Of a stretch of DNA of 49,647 nt, positions 1-6,031 are shown in pieces. Each line of letters begins with the position of its first letter. Position 1 is the stretch's first letter. A program made the position numbers and the translations under genes. The stretch lies in the NCBI GenBank assembly GCA_017516345.1, contig JAFXDC010000039.1:1-49647 (forward strand). The letters run 5' to 3'. This DNA comes from Clostridia bacterium (lineage in GTDB: Bacteria > Bacillota > Clostridia > Christensenellales > QALW01). Under the pieces are notes generated by a model, which did no database searches, was not told the DNA's origin, and saw only the letters and a list, made by a program, of their open reading frames with translations.

Positions 1-1220
1 ATGATATAACCGAGCTCATCGTTGCACAATCCAACAATCAAAAGACGTTCCACACCATAACGTGCGGCAATATGTTCAAGTGCTTCGGGATCACCATCGC
101 TTAGTCCTTGACCACTGACGAGTTCAGGGAATATTTCACCCGGGATAAGCGCAAAGGTAACCGAACCTAGCGTCAAAACGCTAAGCTCGCTGTGAATCAC
201 ATAACCGGTATCACTTTTTCCGCGACTCGTCTCATTACCGAGAATGCCAAGAAATTTGTAATAGAAAAACAAGGTATTATCCAGTGGCACCTGCATAGAA
301 ACACTTGAAAACGAGAGGTTTGGAGAGAGTTCAGTTTCATCACATATTGACAATACAGATTCGGTAATACGTTCTGCTGTATACTGCATATTCGTTACCG
401 CGTCGAAGGGCGTGACCAGTTCGCGAGTCATGATCAGTCCGCCGATAGCACTCGGCAAATACAACGTATCATCGCCGCAGGCTTGTAGAAGGTTATCTGC
501 CAATGCGCCCGGAAAATCGCGGCTGAGCATAGTGTTATCACCACGCAGAGATTCGGCGTGCGCAGCATAGGAGAGCAGACGAATGCCGTTTTTCGATTCG
601 TCGCTCGGAATAAAACGCAGTTGGTGAAGCATGGGATCATATTCGATGGGTAACCTGGAATCGTGCAACATATCCTCTGGCACGGTGTTGCCATAGTGCA
701 GGGTGCCTGCACAGCGATCTGCATACGCCTCTTTAGCGGCGGAGACGGCTGCATTGATAAGATTCGTCATGAAAGCTTGGTTTTTGCCGTCGATTGCTGT
801 GGGACCCCAAAGTCCCAGTGTATCTGCTCCGGCGTGGCTGTGTGTGGCATATACGTTGACTGAAATACACCCCACCTTACGACAAAAGCTAGCTAGTTCC
901 TTACGAATCGTGTCCACTGTGTCCTTGCCGAGCCCCACGCAATCAATGCCGATCAACAAAATACCGTTGCTGCCCGTGTCTATCCAAACAGCGTTCGCGC
1001 GTTGCAGATCCAATACACCCGTAATTTCGCAGCCTGCATGATAACCCGCGATGTAAAGCGGTTGATTACTTTCCTCGGGCAATGCAATTTCCTCTGAACC
1101 AAAGCCCATACGCCAAGTTCCTTCCTTGGACGAGAAGGACTTCATATATGGCGAGCAAGACGATAACAGCAAGCACGATATAAGAATCAAAATCAGAATT
1201 CTGATTATATTTCGTTTCAT
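1..1220 (-). CDS. Neutral/alkaline ceramidase-like lipoprotein, partial (C-terminus beyond the window)
   Basis: The reading frame runs from an ATG at 1220 off the window start, giving about 406 residues. The start is set by GGAGG five bases upstream. Residues 1-22 form a lipoprotein signal ending in a lipobox (LLLSSC, Cys22), so the product should be an outward-facing lipoprotein. The family call rests on the THSHAG motif at residues 126-131, the preceding stretch with GIDCVG, the DFPG segment, and the NDELGYI motif near the window edge, all typical of the neutral/alkaline non-lysosomal ceramidase N-terminal domain, a zinc amidohydrolase. The segment where characterised ceramidases carry their GD-x-SP nucleophile region reads AIGG here, so true ceramidase activity is doubtful; a related amidase is possible. 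It lies 15 bp downstream of a small membrane-protein gene and is probably co-transcribed with it. Confidence 0.75.
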   Translation of the reverse strand, partial: MKRNIIRILILILISCLLLSSCSPYMKSFSSKEGTWRMGFGSEEIALPEESNQPLYIAGYHAGCEITGVLDLQRANAVWIDTGSNGILLIGIDCVGLGKDTVDTIRKELASFCRKVGCISVNVYATHSHAGADTLGLWGPTAIDGKNQAFMTNLINAAVSAAKEAYADRCAGTLHYGNTVPEDMLHDSRLPIEYDPMLHQLRFIPSDESKNGIRLLSYAAHAESLRGDNTMLSRDFPGALADNLLQACGDDTLYLPSAIGGLIMTRELVTPFDAVTNMQYTAERITESVLSICDETELSPNLSFSSVSMQVPLDNTLFFYYKFLGILGNETSRGKSDTGYVIHSELSVLTLGSVTFALIPGEIFPELVSGQGLSDGDPEALEHIAARYGVERLLIVGLCNDELGYI

Positions 1221-1235
1221 CTTATGCCTCCGTTC

Positions 1236-1655
1236 TTATAGACTGCCGATGAGGGGCAAAAGTGCCGCAAGCAGATCACCAAAGCGAATATCGTTGACAC
1301 GCGTAAGCATCAGCGAGCAAGCAAAACCAACCGTCAACAGCAACACAAATAAGATAGTCCAAAGGATGATGTGTAGTGCAGATTGCTTGGCTATTGGGGA
1401 AAAGCGCCAAAGCGCAAAAGCATAGGCTCCAAACAGAAGCAAAGGGAACAACCAGTGCGGAGCGATCTGTGCATCTTTTGTTTGCTCAAAAATGCTTACA
1501 AAGTCAAATGCAGCGTCCGCATCCGCTTCAACGAACATTCCAATCAAACCTCCAAGGTTGCGCAAAACCAATACCGCCGCAAAAGTCGAAAGAATCGTGC
1601 CACCGAGCAGTGCGCTTATGCACAACCAAATCTGCTTTTTCGACGCATATTTCAA
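1236..1655 (-). CDS. Small integral membrane protein, unknown function
   Basis: A 139-residue protein with three hydrophobic segments, at roughly residues 9-30, 68-86 and 93-118. I do not recognise the family. I place the start at a TTG (1655) because AAGGGG lies 8 bases upstream of it; an in-frame GTG at 1664 overlaps that ribosome binding site and would have almost no spacing. The gene is first in a two-gene minus-strand unit with the ceramidase-like lipoprotein and has a well-formed promoter about 55 bp upstream. A partner or assembly role for the lipoprotein is only a guess from adjacency. Confidence 0.6.
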   Translation of the reverse strand: MKYASKKQIWLCISALLGGTILSTFAAVLVLRNLGGLIGMFVEADADAAFDFVSIFEQTKDAQIAPHWLFPLLLFGAYAFALWRFSPIAKQSALHIILWTILFVLLLTVGFACSLMLTRVNDIRFGDLLAALLPLIGSL

Positions 1656-1710
1656 CGAAATCACCCCTTATCCGGAAGTTTTACAAAAAAAGTTTTCGTT
1701 CCGTTTTTTT

Positions 1711-1739
1711 ATTAAAACATAAATCTCTGCATTTGTAAA
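1711..1739 (-). promoter_or_regulatory. Sigma-A type promoter for the membrane protein/ceramidase-like pair
   Basis: On the minus strand TTTACA (1734-1739) and TTTAAT (1711-1716) are separated by exactly 17 bp, and the hexamers lie about 55 bp ahead of the TTG start. Confidence 0.6.
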
Positions 1740-1942
1740 GCGCAGTGAATTGTTTTGTATCCATGAACTTGGTGGTGATTATGCGGTTTCGCAAGAGTTC
1801 GAGGCAGGCTTGAGAAAATTTTTTTGTACACTCAAATTGACAACTAAATTTTTGCCTATAAAAACAGAAAAAAACCTGACAGAATCAGAGTTTTTCTGTG
1901 GCTGTATCTTTTTTGCGTATGACTTCGAACTTTCACATAAAT

Positions 1943-2121
1943 CACGGCGAAAGCCGTGTATATCATCTGCAACTTGTTGCGGTATATCATCAATGCGAAG
2001 CATTGTATATCATCAAGCCGCAGGCAGATGCACGCTGGTGCGTGATGAGATACAAGGGCGGCTCGCCGCCCTTGATGATATCCACGACTGCGTCGTGATG
2101 ATATACCAAGCCTGCGGCTTG
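1943..2121. repeat. Array of short unlike hairpins separated by a constant 9-mer
   Basis: Seven or so small inverted repeats follow one another: CACGGC/GCCGTG (1943-1958), GCAAC/GTTGC (1969-1980), CAATGC/GCATTG (1991-2005), CACGC/GCGTG (about 2031-2044), AAGGGCGGC/GCCGCCCTT (2054-2073), CACGAC/GTCGTG (2083-2097) and CAAGCC/GGCTTG (2107-2121). Stems differ in sequence but loops are 2-4 bases. The first units are separated by TATATCATC and the later ones by GATGATATA, its reverse complement, so the array is itself inverted about its middle. No credible gene lies here. A second array with the same layout sits at 27704-27858. It is not a CRISPR, because the spacers are constant and the stems vary. 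Confidence 0.8.
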
Positions 2122-2126
2122 GATAA

Positions 2127-2170
2127 ACAAAAACAGAACATTTGTCGGTAGACAAATGTTCTGTTTTTGT
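2127..2170. terminator. Perfect 20-bp hairpin, terminator-like
   Basis: Two 20-base arms (2127-2146 and 2151-2170) are perfect reverse complements around a GGTA loop, and the right arm ends in a T-run. The hairpin closes the hairpin array and abuts the tandem repeat. It could terminate transcription on the plus strand or mark the edge of an inserted repeat element; no adjacent plus-strand gene needs it. Confidence 0.6.
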
Positions 2171-2171
2171 T

Positions 2172-2562
2172 GGGTGGGACTTTTGCCCCGGAGGGATACG
2201 GTGCGCTCTCGGTTTTTCCTACGGCTCCGAGCCGTTACGGCGCAACCTTCGTGCTCCCGACTCCACAGTCCAAAAAGCCTGCGCGGCTTTTTGGCTGCTC
2301 CGACGAACCTTTTTGCCTTCGGCAAAAAGTTCTTACCCTCCTGTCCGCCAAAAAAATATGCCACCCTGATGGGTGGTTTTTGCCTCGGAGGGATACTCTG
2401 CGCTCTGCATTTTTTTGACCGCTGTTTGCGGTGCCCAAAAAAATTTGCAGTGCTCGAGACTCCGCAGTCCGACTCGCTTTGCGATCCGGCTGCTCCGACG
2501 AACCTTTTTGCCTTCGGCAAAAAGTTCTTACCCTCCTTCGTAGTCAAAAAAACATACCACCC
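2172..2562. repeat. Two tandem ~195-bp repeat units beside tRNA-Ser
   Basis: Unit A spans about 2172-2366 and unit B about 2370-2562. Both begin with GGGTGG followed by a CGGAGGGATAC segment, end with CCACCC, and share an identical 50-base core (2293-2342 and 2488-2537) containing the hairpin TTTTTGCCttcGGCAAAAA. The middle parts have diverged. The units run back to back from the tRNA-Ser terminator to the 20-bp hairpin. Open frames across them are ragged and repeat the same peptide in each copy, so I treat them as non-coding. They may be remnants of a dispersed repeat family. Confidence 0.7.
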
Positions 2563-2583
2563 ATAAGGGTGGTATGTTTTTTT
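2546..2583 (-). terminator. Terminator of tRNA-Ser
   Basis: Immediately after the encoded CCA, the minus strand reads ACATACCACCC, TTAT, GGGTGGTATGT, then a run of seven T. The stem is perfect and the A/T runs make it a strong intrinsic terminator. Confidence 0.85.
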
Positions 2584-2675
2584 GGCGGAGAAGGAGGGAT
2601 TCGAACCCTCGAGACGCTATTAACGCCTACACGATTTCCAGTCGTGCGCCCTCGACCAAACTAAGCGACTTCTCC
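2583..2675 (-). tRNA. tRNA-Ser (anticodon GGA)
   Basis: The minus-strand transcript starts GGAGAAG and ends CTTCTCC-G-CCA, giving a full 7-bp acceptor stem with an encoded CCA. The anticodon arm is CACGA-CTGGAAA-TCGTG, whose loop holds GGA, reading UCC/UCU serine codons. The long variable arm and the GGTTCGAATCC T-arm fit a class II serine tRNA. It has its own promoter upstream and a perfect terminator immediately downstream, so it is a single-gene unit. Confidence 0.95.
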
Positions 2676-2697
2676 ATTATTATTCAAGACGTGTTGT

Positions 2698-2726
2698 ATT
2701 ATACATCATCTTTTTAAAAAAGGCAA
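2698..2726 (-). promoter_or_regulatory. Promoter of tRNA-Ser
   Basis: The minus strand reads TTGCCT (2721-2726), a 17-bp gap, then TATAAT (2698-2703), about 22 bases ahead of the mature tRNA 5' end. Confidence 0.7.
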
Positions 2727-2793
2727 CACTTTTTTTGCTTTGTGTGAAAAAAATTATAACGCAGGCTTTTATTGGTTTTTTACGGGATAGAAG

Positions 2794-2821
2794 TTGTGAA
2801 TTTTCAAAAATATGCTATAAT
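2794..2821 (+). promoter_or_regulatory. Promoter for the small anchored protein and YgjP-type protease
   Basis: TTGTGA (2794-2799) and a perfect TATAAT (2816-2821) are 16 bp apart, about 30 bases ahead of the ATG at 2853. Confidence 0.55.
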
Positions 2822-2852
2822 CAATATAAATATAATTATTCGGAGCATCAAA

Positions 2853-3071
2853 ATGAAAAGCTTAATTTCCGCATTTTTGAGTTTTCTTTGTTTATTTCCC
2901 GTTTCCGCACTTGCTCAGAGCACTCCCACGCCGAGCGCTACCGAGCCCGCGGCCATGGCCGCGCCCCAAAACGCCACCCAGACCCTGCTTATAATAGTCG
3001 GCATCGTGGCGGTCATAGCGGTGGTGCTGTTCTTTATAGTCAAGCAGCCCAAAAAAGGCAATAGGCAATAA
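2853..3071 (+). CDS. Small secreted/membrane-anchored protein, unknown
   Basis: A 72-residue protein. Residues 1-22 look like a cleavable signal peptide ending at an Ala-X-Ala site, residues 23-43 are Thr/Pro/Ala-rich, and residues 44-63 form a transmembrane helix followed by a short basic tail (KQPKKGNRQ). The frame is open further upstream, but the ATG at 2853 is preferred because it starts the signal peptide and has CGGAG seven bases upstream. It ends 2 bp before the YgjP-like gene, so the two are presumably co-transcribed. I do not recognise the family. Confidence 0.6.
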   Translation: MKSLISAFLSFLCLFPVSALAQSTPTPSATEPAAMAAPQNATQTLLIIVGIVAVIAVVLFFIVKQPKKGNRQ

Positions 3072-3073
3072 TT

Positions 3074-3595
3074 ATGGACCACGAGGTCATATACTCCTCA
3101 AGAAGGACGCTGTGCATCCAGATAAAGGACGGTCGGGTAATAGTAAGGGCGCCGTGGCGATACCCGCGCACCAAGATAGATGCTTTTGTCTCCTCGCACG
3201 AGGGGTGGATATCAAAAAAGCTTAATGAAAAAAGGGAAAAGACCCCCATAGAACGGGAATATTCTCCCGACGAGATAGCCATGCTTAAAAAACGGGCACG
3301 GGCAGAGCTCATACCCCGCGCCATGGAGCTGAGTCAAAAAAGCGGGCTTAGCGCCAACGGCTTTTCCGTGTCGGGTGCGCGCACCCGCTACGGAAGCTGC
3401 TCATGGCAAAACCGCATAACCCTTTCCTGCTTTCTTGTGCTTTATAAGCAGGAGTATATCGATTACGTAATAATGCACGAGCTTTGCCACACGGTGCATA
3501 AAAATCACTCCGCAGACTTTTACGCTCTGCTTGAGCGCTTTATCCCCTCCTGCAAGGAGGTGCGCCGCCACTTAAGAAACGGCGATCATTTATAA
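3074..3595 (+). CDS. YgjP/M48-like metallopeptidase domain protein
   Basis: A 173-residue protein of the YgjP (DUF45) family. Its zinc-peptidase motif HELCH lies at residues 135-139, preceded by the conserved RYGSC segment around residue 112 that the family shares before its metal site. It is short compared with the roughly 230-240 residues usual for the family, mainly through a compact N-terminal half. No signal peptide is visible, so it should be cytoplasmic. Members are annotated as zinc metalloproteases; physiological substrates are unclear. It is second in a unit with the small anchored protein and is followed by a bidirectional terminator. Confidence 0.85.
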   Translation: MDHEVIYSSRRTLCIQIKDGRVIVRAPWRYPRTKIDAFVSSHEGWISKKLNEKREKTPIEREYSPDEIAMLKKRARAELIPRAMELSQKSGLSANGFSVSGARTRYGSCSWQNRITLSCFLVLYKQEYIDYVIMHELCHTVHKNHSADFYALLERFIPSCKEVRRHLRNGDHL

Positions 3596-3600
3596 TAAAA

Positions 3601-3633
3601 ACAGGCTCCCTACGATGGGAGCCTTTATTTATT
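3601..3633. terminator. Bidirectional terminator between YgjP-like and hydrolase genes
   Basis: AGGCTCCC (3603-3610) pairs with GGGAGCCT (3617-3624) across a 6-base loop, followed by TTATTTATT. A-rich sequence on the other side lets it serve the convergent hydrolase gene too. Confidence 0.8.
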
Positions 3634-4546
3634 CAAAGAATTCCTTCATTGAGGCTATATATTTATCGGGCGCTATCATATATGCAAGTCCGTGGCCTGC
3701 ATTTGGGATGGTGACAAGGCACTTTCTGCTTGCGCAGGCGTCGTAGCATTCTTGTGCCATATAGCAGGGGACAAAATCGTCGGCCTCGCCGTGAATTATC
3801 ATCACCGGCACCTTACAATTCTTAAGCGCCTGGATGGGTGGATACTCGTCGATGTTGAAGCCGCCCAAGAGACTCGCGCTCAGCTTTATATAAAGATACA
3901 TAAATTTCGGGGGGAGCTTCATATTTTTTGTGACCAGCCGAATTATCTCCCTTTGGGAGGAGTAGCCGCAATCGGCAAGCACGCCGATGACGTTCTCGGG
4001 CATTTCTCTTCCTGCCGCCATCATAACCGTGGAGGCGCCCATGGACACCCCGCAAAGCAGTATCCTTACATCCTTACCGAAGCGAGCCACGGTATAGTCT
4101 ATCCACGCTTTGCAATCGCGGGACTCCTTGACTCCGAAGGTAATGACCCTTCCCTCGCTTTTGCCGCAGGCACGCTGATCCACCATTAAAACGTTATGTC
4201 CAAGCTTAAAGCAACGCTCGATACCGCCGCACAGGTCGCGCTCGGAATTACCGCGATAGCCGTGGAACATAAGCTCTATTATGCCTCCCGGGTTGCACTG
4301 GTAATACTTACCGTATAGCTTCAGCCCGTCATAGGAGGTAATGGTGATCTCCTCGTGGGGCAGACTGCGCGCCTGCTTCATCCATGCCACCATCTGCATC
4401 TTGTGGGGAAGGTAGATATCCCCCTCGGGGATCTCGAACTCCTCCTTTGGCGGCCTTTGCTTGTGATAAAAGCAGGTAAAAAAGCTTATGAGAGTTGGTG
4501 CTATAACAAGAAAAATAAGCACCAATGCAATTATTAAATAGGGCAT
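3629..4546 (-). CDS. Membrane-anchored alpha/beta hydrolase
   Basis: A 305-residue serine hydrolase. Residues 3-25 form an N-terminal transmembrane helix, so the catalytic domain is tethered to the membrane. The alpha/beta-hydrolase signature is complete: oxyanion segment HGYRG (about 95-99), nucleophile elbow GVSMG with Ser168, an acidic residue in EADDF (Asp256 or 257) and His285 in AGHG. This resembles the serine aminopeptidase/BAAT-like subgroup common in Clostridia; the substrate cannot be told from sequence. The start is supported by AGAGG six bases upstream. It is a single-gene unit with its own promoter, convergent with the YgjP-like gene. Confidence 0.85.
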   Translation of the reverse strand: MPYLIIALVLIFLVIAPTLISFFTCFYHKQRPPKEEFEIPEGDIYLPHKMQMVAWMKQARSLPHEEITITSYDGLKLYGKYYQCNPGGIIELMFHGYRGNSERDLCGGIERCFKLGHNVLMVDQRACGKSEGRVITFGVKESRDCKAWIDYTVARFGKDVRILLCGVSMGASTVMMAAGREMPENVIGVLADCGYSSQREIIRLVTKNMKLPPKFMYLYIKLSASLLGGFNIDEYPPIQALKNCKVPVMIIHGEADDFVPCYMAQECYDACASRKCLVTIPNAGHGLAYMIAPDKYIASMKEFFE

Positions 4547-4575
4547 AAAAGACCTCTTGAATTAAAATATAATTA

Positions 4576-4604
4576 ATTATACCACGGCAACGTATATTTT
4601 TCAA
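4576..4604 (-). promoter_or_regulatory. Promoter of the alpha/beta hydrolase
   Basis: The minus strand has TTGAAA (4599-4604), 17 bp, then TATAAT (4576-4581), about 30 bases before the ATG. Confidence 0.7.
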
Positions 4605-4677
4605 CGGCAAATATCTGTTGTTCTTGTCTTTATTGGGTATTTTTTAGAATAAATCAAGTTTAATTTGCCTGCAGGTA

Positions 4678-4706
4678 TTGCAATTCGGATCAATATTTGA
4701 TAAAAT
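4678..4706 (+). promoter_or_regulatory. Promoter of the acyltransferase gene
   Basis: TTGCAA (4678-4683), a 17-bp spacer, then TAAAAT (4701-4706) with an extended TG dinucleotide, about 50 bases before the ATG at 4756. Confidence 0.6.
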
Positions 4707-4755
4707 TAATTACGCCTTGCGAAAAAGGTGAAAAAAAGTAAAAAAGGATGGCTTT

Positions 4756-5709
4756 ATGTCGGAAGTAAATTATAAAAACAAAAAGCATTACAATACGGCA
4801 AAATATCCAATTCGTCAGCCCCTGATAATAACCTGGGCGATATGGCTTTTGTGCAAATTATCCCTGATAGGCAAGAAATACAAGGTGGAAAAGATAAACA
4901 TGGAGGGGCTTGAGCCTCCGTATATGATACTTAGCAATCATATGCATTTCATTGATTTTAAGCTGCTTGCCATGGCCACCCTTCCCCACAGAGTAAACAA
5001 CGTGGTAAGCATTGACGGATACTATCGCCGCCCGTGGCTGCTTGAGCTGATAGGCGGCATCTGCACCCGCAAATTCACAATGGATATGCACCTTATAAAA
5101 TCCATAAGCAAGGTGCTGCGACGTGGGGATATTCTGTGCATGTATCCCGAAGCAAGGTACTCCCCCTGCGGTGTGGAGTCCTACATGCCGGAGAGTCTTG
5201 GAAAGCTCATCAAGATGAACAAGGTGCCCATCGTGGCGGTGGTGCACAGAGGAAATCATCTTGGCTCACCGTTCTGGAATTATCGCCAAAAGAAAAAGGT
5301 GGAGTATCACACCACGGTTACTCAGATACTTACTGCCGAGCAGATAAAGCAGATGACCCCCGACGAGATAAACTATGCGGTACGCAAGGCCCTCACCTAT
5401 GACGATTACCGTTATCAAAAGGATCGCGGCATCCTTATAAACGAGGAACACCGTGCCGAGGGTCTGCACAAGGTGCTGTATCAATGTCCTCACTGCATGA
5501 CCGAGCACAAAATGGACTCCAAGGGGGACGAAATATTCTGCGCGAGCTGCGGAAAGCGTTGGAGATGGCAGAGCGACGGTTATCTTAAGGCACTTGAGGG
5601 TCGGACCGAGTTTGACCATATACCTGATTGGTTCTTATGGGAGCGCGAGCAGGTGCGCAAGCAGGTATTAAGCGGCCAATACCGCTTTGAGGACGAGGTG
5701 GAGGTGTAG
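4756..5709 (+). CDS. PlsC-like 1-acyl-glycerol-3-phosphate acyltransferase, ended by an in-frame TAG
   Basis: A 317-residue protein. The acyltransferase HX4D motif is His62 to Asp67 (NHMHFID), with a PEARYS segment about residues 131-136 in place of the usual EGTRS. Family members acylate lysophosphatidic acid at the inner membrane. A zinc ribbon follows, with CPHC at 244-247 and CASC at 262-265. The frame stops at a TAG (5707-5709) directly after a conserved-looking EDEVEV segment. The same frame then stays open for another 101 codons with sequence I recognise as the usual C-terminal tail of this Clostridial subgroup. The stop therefore truncates the protein or is read through. The start has AAGGATGG four bases upstream. 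Confidence 0.8.
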   Translation: MSEVNYKNKKHYNTAKYPIRQPLIITWAIWLLCKLSLIGKKYKVEKINMEGLEPPYMILSNHMHFIDFKLLAMATLPHRVNNVVSIDGYYRRPWLLELIGGICTRKFTMDMHLIKSISKVLRRGDILCMYPEARYSPCGVESYMPESLGKLIKMNKVPIVAVVHRGNHLGSPFWNYRQKKKVEYHTTVTQILTAEQIKQMTPDEINYAVRKALTYDDYRYQKDRGILINEEHRAEGLHKVLYQCPHCMTEHKMDSKGDEIFCASCGKRWRWQSDGYLKALEGRTEFDHIPDWFLWEREQVRKQVLSGQYRFEDEVEV

Positions 5710-6015
5710 TCTCTGCCCCGCTGTTGGCGCTTTGAGAGCCTTGGTAAGGCAAGGGTGGTGCACGACATAAACGACGGCTTCCGCATAGAGGGAGAATACC
5801 GTGGGGAAAAATACACGGTGCACCGCACTCCTCTTCAGACCAACAGCTTGCACGTGGAATACGACTACTGCTACATAAAGCCGTTTGATTGCTTTGATAT
5901 CTCCACCGAAAACGACTCCTTCTACTGCTACCCAACCAAGCAAAACATTATAACCAAACTCGCATTTGCAACCGAGGAGATATACCTTTTGCATCAGCAA
6001 AATAAAAACGGTTAA
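5710..6015 (+). pseudogene. C-terminal tail of the PlsC-like protein, separated by an amber codon
   Basis: Codons 319-419 of the frame opened at 4756 lie here with no further stop until TAA at 6013-6015. The peptide contains GEYRGEKYTVHR, several Tyr/Cys-rich stretches and an ATEEIYLLH end, coherent protein sequence rather than random frame. It matches, from memory, the tail that continues directly from the zinc ribbon in related acyltransferases. Possible explanations are a nonsense mutation, amber readthrough, or re-initiation at the GTG codons at 5755-5760, which have AAGG just upstream. TAG ends other genes in this window (for example the one ending at 8227), so a general reassignment of TAG is unlikely. 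Confidence 0.6.
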
Positions 6016-6031
6016 AAAAACGAGGGATATT

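Noticed and set aside
1943-2121. CRISPR array
   Set aside because: The constant elements are 9 bases long, the variable elements are palindromes, and no cas genes are present.
1990-2547. 185-codon minus-strand frame across the hairpin array and tandem repeats
   Set aside because: It repeats the same peptide once per repeat unit, has no ribosome binding site and covers structured non-coding DNA.
2431-2664. Plus-strand frame ending in a GEGGIRTLE-like peptide
   Set aside because: This peptide is the antisense translation of tRNA-Ser, a well-known spurious product.
4756-6015. Genome-wide TAG reassignment
   Set aside because: TAG is the natural stop of several intact genes here, including those ending at 8227, 9648 and 18103.
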